Positions 1 to 8,778 are shown, numbered from the stretch's first letter. The stretch is DNA of 64,000 bases from Pseudomonas extremaustralis (GCF_900102035.1 NZ_LT629689.1:5083001-5147000), one strand, 5' to 3'. Numbers and translations: made by a program. The notes: generated by a model not told the origin, from the letters alone.

Positions 1-497
<497 letters not shown>

Positions 498-516
498 TCA
501 GGGCTCCGGTAAAAAA

Positions 517-996
517 TCAGAACGGTAATTGGAGATCAGGGGCAACACGTTTCAACTGGGCGTGGAACACATCCTTGATGCGCTGCAACTCAGCCTCGGT
601 ATCCGCCTCGAAGCGCAACACCAGCACCGGTGTGGTGTTGGACGCGCGCACCAGGCCCCAGCCTTTGGCGTAATCGACTCGCACACCATCAATGGTGGTC
701 AGGTTGGCACCTTCACCCCATTGCGCATCGTGCAGGGCGTCAATGATGCTGAATTTGCTCTCTTCGGTCACATGGATATTGATCTCAGGCGTAGAAATAT
801 CATTCGGGAAGGTCTCAAACAGCCCTTGCGCGGTGGATTTTTCCTTGCTGAGGATCTCCAGCAGACGAGCGGCGCTGTAAATGCCGTCGTCAAACCCGAA
901 CCAGCGCTCCTTGAAGAACACGTGGCCGCTCATTTCGCCGGCCAGCAGGGCGCCGGTTTCCTTCATTTTCTTTTTGATCAACGAGTGACCGGTCTT
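517..996 (-). pseudogene. AlgC C-terminal fragment (residues 307-465)
   Basis: This is the 3' part of algC after the IS: 159 codons from Lys307 to the stop. It contains GEMSGHVFFKERWFGFDDG (the sugar-specificity region), STPEINI, and the C-terminal phosphate-contact motif RASNTTPVLVLRFE. The first usable start inside it would be a TTG at 981 (giving MIKKKMKETG), with no good ribosome-binding site in front. A separately translated piece is therefore unlikely but not excluded. Sequence quality is intact to the stop, in keeping with a recent break. Confidence 0.85.
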
Positions 997-1000
997 CCAC
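997..1000. repeat. Target-site duplication, left copy (CCAC)
   Basis: CCAC directly outside the left end of the IS. The same four bases follow the right end at 2610-2613. In algC they encode the last base of Met305 and the Trp306 codon. Confidence 0.9.
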
Positions 1001-1017
1001 GATTCTGTTGAAAAAGT
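1001..1017. repeat. IS left terminal inverted repeat
   Basis: A 17-bp repeat (GATTCTGTTGAAAAAGT) that is the perfect reverse complement of 2593-2609. Similarity drops immediately inside this point (CGG against AGA). Confidence 0.93.
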
Positions 1018-1159
1018 CGGAATTTCAGGCTGTAAGAAGGCGACGTTGGCCCTCGTTTCAGAACCTGGTCACCACGTTGCGTGGCTTTCCGGTTCTGCAT
1101 TGACCGTTGCAGCTTGGTTAATAGGTTAATTTGAGGGTTTTTGCTGATTCCGGGCGTAC

Positions 1160-2533
1160 CTATCCCGTGGTCGGCGGCCCTTGTGAGGTCAGTTTCGCCA
1201 GTCGTCTTAAATTCTGTACCGCAGCGGCCAAGGTAAATTCGTCGTTTGCACCGGTCATTCCTCGTAGCCTTAATCGATCCAGTTTCAGGATTCGTTTGAG
1301 ATGAGCGAACAACATTTCGACCTTTTTGCGCTCATGGCGAGAGCACACGTATTGCGGTGTTGCGGCAATTCGCCGAGCAACATTGCGTGCCGCCTCATGG
1401 ACGCTACGGGCGATTTTTCGGAACGAGGTGTTTGGGCAGCAGCGCTCTTTCATTGAGCATTTAGAGCAGTCTGTTTTCCGGGATCGAAAGATGATGGTGT
1501 CGGCTTTCGTGACATGTGAGCGCTGGTTCTTGAAGGCCCGCCACTCGCTGCGCAGGGCGTGCCCCGTGGGACAACGATATTCCTGCGCTTCTTCACTCCA
1601 TTGAAAATCACTGATCGAGAGGCTCTCGTTCTTACGCTCGGTTTTGTCCCAAACCGGCACATGCGGCTCGATGTCTTTTTCGTTCACCATCCAGGCCAGC
1701 ATCGGTGCGGTTCCGTAAGCGGTATCGCCGATGAGCCGATCCGGCTTGATGTCGAACTGTTCTTCGACCCGCTCGATCATGGTCTTGGTGCTCTCGACCT
1801 CGGCGGTTCGATGCGCTGGGGTCGGCTCCACATCCATGATCACGCCATGCTCGACATCAATCAGATAGTTCGTCGAGTAGGCGAAAAACGCCGGGCCTCC
1901 TGGCGCTGCGGTCCAACGAGAAAGTGGATCAGTCAATGACAGGCGCTTAGGCAGTGCTTCGCGTAACGCTTCTTCATCCAGCGCTTCAAGGTACTCACGC
2001 ACGGCGCGAGTACTCAGCGACGGATCGCGCCAGTTGATTTCATCATCGCCAGGTACGCCACGTTGCCGACTGGCATCTGCTTTGATGACGCTGGCGTCGA
2101 CCGCAAACCCTTCGCCCTTGACCAGACCTGCGTCCATGCAGCGACGCAGCACCTCGTTGAACAGCCAGCGAAACAGCGAGCTGTCACGAAAGCGACCGTG
2201 CCGATTCTTGGAAAACGTAGAGTGATTGGGGACTTCGTCTTCGAGGCTTAAGCGGCAGAACCAGCGATACGCCAAGTTCAAATGAGCCTCTTCGCACAAC
2301 CGACGTTCGGAGCGAATGCCGTAGCAGTAGCCCACCACCAACAGGCGAATCATCAGTTCGGGATCAATCGATGGGCGCCCGATTGGGCTATAAAAATCGG
2401 CGAGATAATGGCGCAGATCGCTGAGATCAAGGCATCGATCAATGCTGCGCAGGAGGTGATTGGCTGGGATGTGATCTTCAATGTTGAACGAGTAAAACAG
2501 CCTCTCTTGTCCGCTCGACAATTGTCCCATCAT
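1160..2533 (-). CDS. IS1182-family transposase
   Basis: This DDE transposase of about 457 residues catalyses cut and strand transfer of the element. I chose ATG 2533 (MMGQLSSGQERLFY), where family members usually begin as I recall. An open frame extends 16 codons upstream to 2581. An N-terminal DUF772-type region contains RPSIDPELMIR and the NHSTFSKNR motif. The catalytic acids are probably the Asp in FAVDASVIKADAS, the Asp in LIGDTAYG and the Glu in KKVEMLFAHLK. A cysteine cluster (DCSKCSMKERCCP) sits before the last acid and may bind zinc. The frame is uninterrupted, so the enzyme should be active. It reads in the same direction as algC and could be transcribed from the algC promoter. Confidence 0.92.
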   Translation of the reverse strand: MMGQLSSGQERLFYSFNIEDHIPANHLLRSIDRCLDLSDLRHYLADFYSPIGRPSIDPELMIRLLVVGYCYGIRSERRLCEEAHLNLAYRWFCRLSLEDEVPNHSTFSKNRHGRFRDSSLFRWLFNEVLRRCMDAGLVKGEGFAVDASVIKADASRQRGVPGDDEINWRDPSLSTRAVREYLEALDEEALREALPKRLSLTDPLSRWTAAPGGPAFFAYSTNYLIDVEHGVIMDVEPTPAHRTAEVESTKTMIERVEEQFDIKPDRLIGDTAYGTAPMLAWMVNEKDIEPHVPVWDKTERKNESLSISDFQWSEEAQEYRCPTGHALRSEWRAFKNQRSHVTKADTIIFRSRKTDCSKCSMKERCCPNTSFRKIARSVHEAARNVARRIAATPQYVCSRHERKKVEMLFAHLKRILKLDRLRLRGMTGANDEFTLAAAVQNLRRLAKLTSQGPPTTG

Positions 2534-3527
2534 GCTGCGAATCCTCCCGCTGGCCGATGACCTGATTTTGCCGCAGGCCAAGCAGGATATCTACTTTTTC
2601 AACAGAATCCCACATTAACGGACGACCGCCATATTCCTTGATCAGTGGGGTGAGGCGGCGGGTGCACTTCACGTCGAAAATGATCTCGGCACCTGGGTTG
2701 CGCGCCACCACGTCGCGGGCAAACAGCATCAGCAGACGGTCCGGGAACACGATTTCGCCGGTTTCGGTCACCACGCCCACGCGGTCGCCGTCACCGTCGA
2801 AGGCCAGGCCGACATCGGCGCCGGTTTCCTTGACCTTGGCGATCAGGTCCACCAGGTTCTCAGGCTTGCCCGGGTCCGGGTGGTGGTTGGGGAAGTGGCC
2901 GTCAACCTCGCAGAACAGCGGGATCACTTCGCAGTTCAGGGCTTCGAGCAGTTGCGGGGCAATCACGCCAGCCGCGCCGTTGCCGCAATCCACCACCACT
3001 TTCAGGCGGCGGGCGAGTTTCACGTCGCCGGTGATTTCATCAGAGTAGCGCTGGAGAATGTCGACTTTGGTGATGCTGCCCTTGCCGCTGGTCAGGTCGT
3101 TGTTCTTCAGGCGGTCGTGCAGGGCCTGGATCTGTTCGTTGGCGAGGGTGTCGCCGGCGATGACGATCTTGAAGCCGTTGTAGTCCGACGGGTTATGGCT
3201 GCCGGTCAGCATGACCCCGGATTTGCCAGCCAAGACGTTGGCCGCATAGTACAGCGCTGGAGTTGGCACCAGGCCGACGTCGCTGACATGGCAGCCGCTG
3301 TCGGCCAGGCCCTGGATCAGTTGCTCGACGAGCTCCGGGCCGGACAGGCGACCGTCGCGGCCGACCGAAACGTTAGGCTCATCCTGGGCCAGGCTCTGGG
3401 AGCCGATGGCGCGGCCGATCCAGTAGGCGGTTTCGGCGGTCAGGGTCTTGGGGACTACGCCACGGATGTCATAGGCGCGAAAGATGCTGTCGGGGAATGT
3501 CGGGGCTACTCGGGCTGCGGTACTCAT
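2478..3527 (-). CDS. AlgC N-terminal fragment (residues 1-306) fused to 43 IS-encoded residues
   Basis: The surviving 5' reading frame of algC starts at ATG 3527 (MSTAARVAPTF...) and stays open through the left-reading end of the IS. It adds 43 foreign residues beginning DSVEKVDILLG before a stop at 2478-2480, for a 349-residue product. The fragment carries domains I and II and part of domain III of the hexosephosphate mutase, including the phosphoserine loop and the magnesium-binding DGDGD loop. It lacks the specificity loop in domain III and all of domain IV. Its stop lies about 55 bases inside the transposase gene, in another frame, so transcription from the algC promoter would run into the transposase. 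I expect a non-functional or unstable protein. Confidence 0.8.
   Translation of the reverse strand: MSTAARVAPTFPDSIFRAYDIRGVVPKTLTAETAYWIGRAIGSQSLAQDEPNVSVGRDGRLSGPELVEQLIQGLADSGCHVSDVGLVPTPALYYAANVLAGKSGVMLTGSHNPSDYNGFKIVIAGDTLANEQIQALHDRLKNNDLTSGKGSITKVDILQRYSDEITGDVKLARRLKVVVDCGNGAAGVIAPQLLEALNCEVIPLFCEVDGHFPNHHPDPGKPENLVDLIAKVKETGADVGLAFDGDGDRVGVVTETGEIVFPDRLLMLFARDVVARNPGAEIIFDVKCTRRLTPLIKEYGGRPLMWDSVEKVDILLGLRQNQVIGQREDSQHDGTIVERTREAVLLVQH
2593..2609. repeat. IS right terminal inverted repeat
   Basis: The 17-bp partner (ACTTTTTCAACAGAATC) of the left repeat at 1001-1017. Confidence 0.93.
2610..2613. repeat. Target-site duplication, right copy (CCAC)
   Basis: Second copy of the 4-bp duplication. 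Only one copy is needed to rebuild the native algC codons. Confidence 0.9.
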
Positions 3528-3792
3528 CGCGGGGGGAAACTCCATCTGAAGGGGGCAAGGCTGGCCTTAACGTGGCTGACCGGCAGGCTCAAACTGAAGG
3601 GTATGACGGTGTTTTCGGCAGAGAGTTCGTGCTGCAAAAATGCCATCGGAGTGCTGGCTTCGTGTTTTTGTCTGCGTAATACATTGATTTCATTGGTGAA
3701 ATCTCGCTCATGAGGTCCGCGCATTCTTCGTCCTGAAAACCCTTGCGGTGGGCGTCGAGCCGGGCAAAAGCGCCCGGCCGGATTCAGCGTGG
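3528..3792. other. algC-dut intergenic region
   Basis: These 265 bases contain no gene. On the minus strand TGGCA at 3645-3641 is followed ten bases after its GG by a GC (3632-3631), a partial match to a sigma54 -24/-12 promoter about 100 bases before the algC start. A GC-rich hairpin (GCCGGGC at 3759-3765, GCCCGGC at 3772-3778) lies just past the dut stop and may end dut transcription, although it has no T run. I could not find a good AlgR-type CCGTTCGTC site here. Confidence 0.4.
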
Positions 3793-4248
3793 TCAGTGAC
3801 TGCCGGAGTGCCCGAAGCCGCCTGCACCGCGTTGGGTCTCGTCGAATTCCTGCACCAGCTCGAAGTGCGCCTGGACCACCGGAACCAGCACCAACTGCGC
3901 AATGCGCTCGCCGACAGCGATGTTGAAGGCCGTCTGGCCACGGTTCCAGCACGACACCATCAGCTCGCCCTGGTAGTCCGAGTCGATCAGGCCCACCAGG
4001 TTGCCCAGCACGATGCCGTGTTTGTGACCCAGGCCGGAGCGCGGCAGGATCAGCGCCGCCAGGCCCGGGTCGCCGACATAGATCGACAGGCCGGTCGGAA
4101 TCAGCAGGGTCTGGCCCGGTTCGAGCACGGTGTCCTGCTGGAGCATGGCGCGCAGGTCCAGGCCGGCGGAGCCCGGCGTGGCATAGGCCGGCAGTGGGAA
4201 GTCGGTGCCGATGCGGGGGTCGAGGATCTTGGCTTGCAAAGCGTGCAT
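3793..4248 (-). CDS. dut: Deoxyuridine 5'-triphosphate nucleotidohydrolase (dUTPase)
   Basis: Dut hydrolyses dUTP to dUMP and pyrophosphate, keeping uracil out of DNA and feeding dTMP synthesis. It is a homotrimer. The 151-residue protein starts at ATG 4248 ([14 protein letters not shown]); the open frame continues further upstream but only overlaps coaBC. The five conserved dUTPase motifs can be followed: [28 protein letters not shown] (catalytic Asp), [10 protein letters not shown], and the glycine-rich C-terminal [10 protein letters not shown] that closes over the substrate. The coaBC stop lies six bases upstream of the start, so the two are probably co-transcribed, as I recall for other gammaproteobacteria. 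Confidence 0.97.
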   Translation of the reverse strand: MHALQAKILDPRIGTDFPLPAYATPGSAGLDLRAMLQQDTVLEPGQTLLIPTGLSIYVGDPGLAALILPRSGLGHKHGIVLGNLVGLIDSDYQGELMVSCWNRGQTAFNIAVGERIAQLVLVPVVQAHFELVQEFDETQRGAGGFGHSGSH

Positions 4249-4253
4249 GGAAA

Positions 4254-5462
4254 TTAAACCTGGTTCAGCCGTTGGGCGATAAAAGAGATCAGTTGGCGGG
4301 CAATCTTGCCCTTGCTGGTCTGGGCGAAAAGGGTGGCGTGCAGGTCGCGGTCGATCACGCTGCAAGCGTTTTCCTCGCTGTTGAAGCCGATGCTCGGGTT
4401 GGCGACATCATTGGCAACGATCAGGTCGAGGTTTTTGTCTTTCAATTTGCGTGCGGCGTAGTCCAGCAGGTGTTCGGTCTCGGCAGCGAAGCCGACGCTG
4501 AATGGGCGGTCCGGACGGGTTGCGATGGTGGCCAGGATGTCCGGGTTGCGCACCATTTGCAGGAGCAAGCCGTCACCGCTCGTAGGGTCTTTCTTGAGCT
4601 TTTGCGGGGCAACGACTTCAGGGCGGTAGTCTGCAACCGCTGCCGAGGCGATGAACAGGTCGCAGGGAATCGCTGCCTCACAGGCCGCCAACATGTCCCG
4701 GCCGCTGACTACATCGATTCGCGTGACGCGATCGGGGGTCGGTAAATGCACCGGCCCGGTGATCAGCGTGACCCGTGCGCCTGCCTCGACCGCCGCTTCG
4801 GCCAGGGCGAAGCCCATTTTTCCTGAGCTATGGTTGGTGATGTAGCGCACCGGGTCGATGTTTTCCTGGGTCGGGCCGGCGGTGATCAGCACGTGCTTGC
4901 CGGTCAGGGCCAGGTGCTGGAAGCACTCGGCGGCGCACAGCGCCAGGTCAGTAGCCTCGAGCATGCGGCCCATGCCGACGTCGCCGCAGGCCTGGCTGCC
5001 GGACGCCGGTCCGAACACCTTGAGGCCACGGCTTTGCAGCAGTTGAGTGTTCGCCTGGGTCGCCGGATCGCGCCACATGGCCTGGTTCATGGCCGGGGCG
5101 ATGGCGACGGTGGCATCGGTGGCCAGTACCAGGGTGGTCAGCAGGTCATCGGCAATGCCTTGGGCCAGGCGGGCGATCAGGTCGGCGGTGGCCGGGGCGA
5201 TCAGCACCAGGTCGGCCCATTTGGCCAGTTCGATATGGCCCATGGCGGCTTCGGCCGCCGGGTCCAGCAGGTCCAGGTGAACCGGGTGCCCGGACAAGGC
5301 CTGCATGGTCAGCGGCGTGATGAACTCACTGCCGCCGCGGGTCATGACCACGCGCACTTCGGCGCCTTGGTCGAGGAGCCTGCGGACCAGCTCTGCGCTC
5401 TTGTAGGCGGCAATGCCGCCGCCGACGCCGAGAACGATGCGTTTCCGATACAGACGCTGCAT
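4254..5462 (-). CDS. coaBC: Bifunctional phosphopantothenoylcysteine decarboxylase / phosphopantothenate-cysteine ligase
   Basis: CoaBC makes 4'-phosphopantetheine for coenzyme A: the C-terminal CoaB part joins cysteine to 4'-phosphopantothenate using CTP, and the N-terminal flavoprotein CoaC decarboxylates the product. The 402 residues match the full bacterial fusion. In CoaC I see [11 protein letters not shown], the catalytic His in [11 protein letters not shown], the PAMNQAMW motif and the clamp cysteine in [12 protein letters not shown]. In CoaB I see [22 protein letters not shown] and the lysine-rich KLKKDP. The start at 5462 gives [13 protein letters not shown]. It diverges from radC on the other side, so the short spacer 5463-5605 must hold both promoters. 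Confidence 0.97.
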   Translation of the reverse strand: MQRLYRKRIVLGVGGGIAAYKSAELVRRLLDQGAEVRVVMTRGGSEFITPLTMQALSGHPVHLDLLDPAAEAAMGHIELAKWADLVLIAPATADLIARLAQGIADDLLTTLVLATDATVAIAPAMNQAMWRDPATQANTQLLQSRGLKVFGPASGSQACGDVGMGRMLEATDLALCAAECFQHLALTGKHVLITAGPTQENIDPVRYITNHSSGKMGFALAEAAVEAGARVTLITGPVHLPTPDRVTRIDVVSGRDMLAACEAAIPCDLFIASAAVADYRPEVVAPQKLKKDPTSGDGLLLQMVRNPDILATIATRPDRPFSVGFAAETEHLLDYAARKLKDKNLDLIVANDVANPSIGFNSEENACSVIDRDLHATLFAQTSKGKIARQLISFIAQRLNQV

Positions 5463-5605
5463 TGGTTTGCCTTTCCAGTTCAGTGAAGCCAGTTCAGTGA
5501 CGCTTGCGATGCCCCCTCCCCAGGTGAAATCGCATGCAAAAAAGTGGGGCTACGATAACACAGCGTCCGCCAGGCAACAGCGGCGTGCATGCACAGGGAG
5601 GTGGG

Positions 5606-6280
5606 ATGAGTATTCGTGATTGGCCGGCGGCAGAGCGTCCGCGGGAAAAGCTTCTGGAGTGGGGGGCGGCGAGCCTGTCCGACGCCGAGCTGTTGGCAAT
5701 CTTCCTGCGCACCGGGGTTGCCGGTAGGAGCGCGGTGGACCTGGCGCGTCATCTGTTGGCGCAATTTGGCGGCTTGCGTCCGCTGCTGGAAGCGAGTCAG
5801 ACATTATTTAACCAGCAACTGGGCCTGGGGCCGGCGAAGTTTGCCCAGTTGCAGGCGGTGCTGGAAATGTCCCGGCGCCACATGGCTGAACGCTTGCGCA
5901 ATGATTCGGTGCTGGAGAGCCCGGTGATCGTGCGCGATTACCTCAAAGCGTTATTGCGCCACGAGCCCCACGAGGTATTCGGCTGCCTGTTTCTAGACTC
6001 CAAGCATCGGGTGCTGGGTTTCGAGGCATTGTCCCAGGGCACCATCGACGCTGCGTTGGTTTACCCCCGGCAAGTGGTCAAGCGCGCCCTGGCCCATAAC
6101 GCGGCGGCGTTGATCCTGTGTCACAACCATCCTTCCGGGAACACGGAGCCCAGCGCGGCTGATCGAAAATTGACCAAGTTGTTGCAAAAGGCCCTGGAAG
6201 TGGTGGATGTGCGGGTGCTGGATCACATTATCGTGGGGGATGGCGATCCGTTGTCGATGGCCGAGTATGGATGGATGTAA
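5606..6280 (+). CDS. radC: RadC family JAB/MPN-domain protein
   Basis: This is a RadC-family protein of 224 residues. The family was once linked to DNA repair but its true role is unsettled. The chosen ATG ([16 protein letters not shown]) has a good GGGAGGTGG site just before it; the open frame reaches 24 codons further up without a better site. The N-terminal helix-hairpin-helix-like region precedes the JAMM metalloprotease-type motif (CHNHPSG followed by SAADRKLT), with all expected metal ligands present. It is divergent from coaBC. The order with dut, coaBC and radC is, from memory, conserved in Pseudomonas. Confidence 0.95.
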   Translation: MSIRDWPAAERPREKLLEWGAASLSDAELLAIFLRTGVAGRSAVDLARHLLAQFGGLRPLLEASQTLFNQQLGLGPAKFAQLQAVLEMSRRHMAERLRNDSVLESPVIVRDYLKALLRHEPHEVFGCLFLDSKHRVLGFEALSQGTIDAALVYPRQVVKRALAHNAAALILCHNHPSGNTEPSAADRKLTKLLQKALEVVDVRVLDHIIVGDGDPLSMAEYGWM

Positions 6281-6301
6281 CCCCGCCCCATTGGGGCGGG
6301 G
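6281..6301. terminator. GC-rich hairpin between convergent radC and the ABC binding-protein gene
   Basis: A 9-bp perfect stem (CCCCGCCCC at 6281-6289 with GGGGCGGGG at 6293-6301, loop ATT) directly follows the radC stop. It has no T run on either strand, so it would be a weak or Rho-assisted stop for both convergent genes. Confidence 0.6.
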
Positions 6302-6308
6302 TGGGTGT

Positions 6309-7901
6309 TCAAGGTTTGACGCTGACTTTCGAGAAGTCCTGGCGTCCGAAAGGGCTTACCTGGTACCCCTCGACAGTCTTGCGGGCCAGGGCGAATGCCG
6401 TCGGGTGCGCCAGCGGCAGCCACAACGCCTGTTGCTGGATCTGCGCCTGGGCCTGCTGATACAACTTGCTGCGCACCCCTTGCTCGCTGGTGGTCTTGCC
6501 GGCGCTGATGAGTTTGTCCAAGGCCGGGTCGCAGTAACGGGCGAAGTTGGTGCCGGATTTCACCGCCGCGCAGGAGAACTGCGGGGTCAGGAAGTTATCC
6601 GGGTCACCGTTGTCACCGGCCCAGCCCATGAACAGCAGGTCGTGCTCACCCGCTTTGGCGCGGCGAATCAACTCGCCCCACTCGATCACGCGGATCTCGG
6701 CCTGGATGCCGACATTGGCCAGGTCCGCCTGCAGCAACTGCGCGCCGAGGTTGGGGTTGGGGTTCAGCAGGCTGCCGGTAGGGCGTGTCCAGATGGTGGT
6801 TTTGAAACCGTCCTTGAGACCGGCGCGCTCCAGCAGGAGCTTGGCCTTGGCGAGGTCCTGTGGATAACCCGGCAAGTCCTTGGCGTAGCTCCAGGTGTTG
6901 GGCGGGTAGGGGCCGTTGGCAGCTTCGGCGGTGCCTTCGAACACTGCTTTGAGATAGCTGCCTTTGTCGAAGGCCAGGTTGATCGCCTGGCGTACTTCGG
7001 GCTTGTCCAGCGGTGGGTGTTGGCTGTTGATCGCGACGAATGCGGTCATGAATGCTGCGGTTTTTTCTACTTTGAGTGCAGGATCTTTCTCGGCTTCGCC
7101 CACATCCAGGGGTTTGGGTGACAGTGCTATCTGGCATTCGTCGCGGTGCAGTTTCTGCAGGCGCACGTTCGCATCCGGGGTAATGGCGAAGATCAAGTTA
7201 TCCACAGCCGGTTTGCCGGCGAAGTAGTCCGGGTTGGCTTTGTAGCGGACCACGGCATCTTTCTGGAAGCGGCTGAAGATGAACGGCCCGGTGCCGATCG
7301 GCTGGCTGTTGAGCTTCTCCGGGGTGCCGGCCTTGAGCAGTTTGTCGGCGTACTCCGCCGGATAGATCGAGGCAAAGCCCATGCTCAGGGCGGCGAGGAA
7401 GGTGGAGTCGGCGTGGTCCAGGGTAAAACGCACGGTCAGCGGGTCGAGCGCATCGATCTTCTTGATCAGATCCGGCAATTGCAGCGACTGCGCATGGGGG
7501 AAGCCGCTCTGGGCGATCTGGTGCCATGGGGTGGCCGGGTCGAGCATGCGTTCGAAGCTGAAGCGCACGTCTTCGGCGGTCAGGGTGCGGCTGGGGGTGA
7601 AGTACTCGGTACGATGGAATTTCACCCCTGGGTGCAGCTTGAAGGTGTAGGTCAGGCCATCCGGCGAGACATCCCAGCTGTCCGCCAGGCTCGGTACCAG
7701 TTTGCCGCTGGTCGCGTCGTAGTCCACCAGGCGGTTCATCAGCACGTCGGCCGAGGCGTTGGTGGTGGTCAGCGAATTGTATTGCACCACGTCGAACCCC
7801 TCGGGGCTGGCCTCGGTGCAAACGCTCAAGGTGCTGGCGGCAGAGGCCAGCGGTGCAATAAAGAGAGGGGCGAGCAATAGCGGTAGGGCAGCGAGGCGCA
7901 T
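6309..7901 (-). CDS. ABC transporter periplasmic substrate-binding protein, peptide (DppA/OppA) family
   Basis: A secreted solute-binding protein of 530 residues belonging to SBP family 5, which delivers di- or oligopeptides and similar solutes to an inner-membrane ABC permease. A clear signal peptide covers residues 1-21 (MRLAALPLLLAP...ASA). Family landmarks are LVPSLADSWDVSPDGLTYTF, the GTGPF motif and PEVRQAINLAFDK. No permease or ATPase genes lie next to it, so it must share a transporter encoded elsewhere. P. aeruginosa carries a similar isolated gene at this place, as I recall. Substrate cannot be told from sequence. The start at 7901 is followed directly by the hydrophobic signal. Confidence 0.9.
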   Translation of the reverse strand: MRLAALPLLLAPLFIAPLASAASTLSVCTEASPEGFDVVQYNSLTTTNASADVLMNRLVDYDATSGKLVPSLADSWDVSPDGLTYTFKLHPGVKFHRTEYFTPSRTLTAEDVRFSFERMLDPATPWHQIAQSGFPHAQSLQLPDLIKKIDALDPLTVRFTLDHADSTFLAALSMGFASIYPAEYADKLLKAGTPEKLNSQPIGTGPFIFSRFQKDAVVRYKANPDYFAGKPAVDNLIFAITPDANVRLQKLHRDECQIALSPKPLDVGEAEKDPALKVEKTAAFMTAFVAINSQHPPLDKPEVRQAINLAFDKGSYLKAVFEGTAEAANGPYPPNTWSYAKDLPGYPQDLAKAKLLLERAGLKDGFKTTIWTRPTGSLLNPNPNLGAQLLQADLANVGIQAEIRVIEWGELIRRAKAGEHDLLFMGWAGDNGDPDNFLTPQFSCAAVKSGTNFARYCDPALDKLISAGKTTSEQGVRSKLYQQAQAQIQQQALWLPLAHPTAFALARKTVEGYQVSPFGRQDFSKVSVKP

Positions 7902-8182
7902 GTTCGGTTTCCTGTGCAGATCGAAGGCCCATCTGCGAGCGCAGTCTGGAAAAGACCTACCGTAGTGGTCTGATTGATAAATGACTAGCCCATTTTTGCC
8001 TGTGCTTTTGCCTCAAATGCTGTTTTGATGGCGCCTCAGCACGTTTCGCCGTGCGCTTCACTGCGCGCGCGGGCGCTGTAAATCATTCTGTGCGACGAGC
8101 GGTCGGCTATGGCAGCGGCCCCTCCTGGCAACGGTTCGGGCGTCTGTCGCCGAGATTTACACCGGTAAAAACACACGGGCTG

Positions 8183-8211
8183 TTGTTGCACTTGGGTCTT
8201 TCTGGTATAAA
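8183..8211 (+). promoter_or_regulatory. Sigma70-type promoter for rpmB-rpmG
   Basis: TTGTTG (8183-8188), a 17-bp spacer and TATAAA (8206-8211). The predicted start near 8218 leaves a leader of about 140 bases to the rpmB ATG. Confidence 0.7.
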
Positions 8212-8264
8212 GCAGCGCTCTTTTCTAGGGGCCCGGTTCCTTCGCTTGTAGGTGTAGCCGGTAA

Positions 8265-8352
8265 GACCCTAAAGAAACGCGGCGCCTGGCGCCAAATGAC
8301 TGAGAGATTAAGCGGCCAACCCATGCCGGGTTGGGCATGTGGTTTTAGAGGG
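8265..8352 (+). promoter_or_regulatory. Structured 5' leader of rpmB with two mutually exclusive hairpins
   Basis: CCAACCC (8316-8322) can pair with GGGTTGG (8328-8334). CATGCC (8322-8327) can instead pair with GGCATG (8334-8339). The two stems share bases and cannot form together. A possible outer stem pairs CCCTAAA near 8267 with TTTAGAGGG near 8343-8351. Such a leader could allow ribosomal-protein autoregulation; this is inference. Confidence 0.4.
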
Positions 8353-8359
8353 CTGAGGC

Positions 8360-8593
8360 ATGTCGAGAGTCTGTCAAGTTACCGGTAAGGGTCCGGTGAC
8401 TGGGAATAACATTTCCCACGCAAATAACAAAACCCGTCGTCGTTTCCTGCCGAACCTGCAGCATCACCGCTTCTGGGTTGAAGAAGAGAAACGTTTTGTA
8501 CGCCTGCGCGTATCCGCCAAAGGCATGCGCATCATCGACAAGCGTGGCATCACTGTCGTGCTGGCCGAAATCCGCGCCGCTGGCAAGATCTAA
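8360..8593 (+). CDS. rpmB: 50S ribosomal protein L28
   Basis: L28 is a small basic protein of the large ribosomal subunit. The 77-residue frame begins [20 protein letters not shown] and carries the family's [11 protein letters not shown] segment; length matches the bacterial norm of 77-78. Only one cysteine is present, so this is the zinc-free form. rpmG follows after 11 bases, and the two form the usual bicistronic unit. Expression should be high, in keeping with the near-consensus promoter at 8183-8211. Confidence 0.98.
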   Translation: MSRVCQVTGKGPVTGNNISHANNKTRRRFLPNLQHHRFWVEEEKRFVRLRVSAKGMRIIDKRGITVVLAEIRAAGKI

Positions 8594-8604
8594 GGAGCTC
8601 TATC

Positions 8605-8760
8605 ATGCGTGAATTGATTCGAATGATCTCTAGCGCCGGTACTGGTCACTTCTACACTACCGACAAGAACAAGCGTACTACCCCGGACAAGCTCGAAAAG
8701 AAAATGTTCGACCCGCGCGTTCGCAAGCACGTGATCTACAAAGAAGGCAAAATCAAGTAA
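8605..8760 (+). CDS. rpmG: 50S ribosomal protein L33
   Basis: The short frame of 51 codons begins [19 protein letters not shown] and ends GKIK. L33 sits near the E site of the large subunit. The protein lacks the two CxxC pairs found in zinc-binding L33, so it is the zinc-independent type. AAGGAGCTC before the ATG is a strong ribosome-binding site, and the gene is 11 bases from rpmB. A textbook terminator follows. Confidence 0.98.
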   Translation: MRELIRMISSAGTGHFYTTDKNKRTTPDKLEKKMFDPRVRKHVIYKEGKIK

Positions 8761-8778
8761 TTGATTTTCCTCCTTGTG

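Larger units (their letters stand above)
1001..2609 (-). mobile_element. Complete IS1182-family insertion sequence, 1,609 bp
   Basis: Both ends are visible. The left end starts GATTCTGTTGAAAAAGT at 1001 and the right end is its exact reverse complement over 17 bp (2593-2609). The sequence CCAC is present immediately outside each end (997-1000 and 2610-2613), a 4-bp target duplication. Joining the flanks at one copy restores the algC frame exactly. One transposase gene fills the interior, on the same strand as algC. The ends and the gene are all intact, so the element is potentially mobile. Family assignment rests on the DUF772-like N-terminus and DDE layout of the transposase and is from memory. 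Confidence 0.93.
517..3527 (-). pseudogene. algC: algC (phosphomannomutase/phosphoglucomutase), split by an IS1182-family insertion
   Basis: AlgC interconverts mannose-6-P/mannose-1-P and glucose-6-P/glucose-1-P. It supplies GDP-mannose for alginate and activated sugars for LPS core and other polysaccharides. The coding sequence runs from ATG 3527 to the TGA at 517-519, but bases 1001-2609 are an inserted element. Codon 306 (Trp, 2612-2610) is followed by IS sequence; the next native codon, Lys307, is at 996-994. Removing the IS and one copy of the CCAC duplication restores an uninterrupted 465-codon frame reading RPLMW-KTGHSLIKKK, so there is no other visible damage. The catalytic serine loop TGSHNP (Ser110) and metal loop DGDGD (244-248) lie in the first part. 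The sugar-binding GEMSGH (326-331) and the phosphate-binding RASNTT segment lie in the second. With the active site divided between two pieces, function is almost certainly lost unless the parts reassociate. Confidence 0.96.
7902..8359. other. 458-bp intergenic region with rpmB promoter and leader
   Basis: No protein gene is supported here. The left half should hold the promoter of the leftward ABC binding-protein gene. The right half holds a strong sigma70-like promoter at 8183-8211 and a transcribed leader of about 140 bases before rpmB, with several inverted repeats described separately. Confidence 0.6.
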
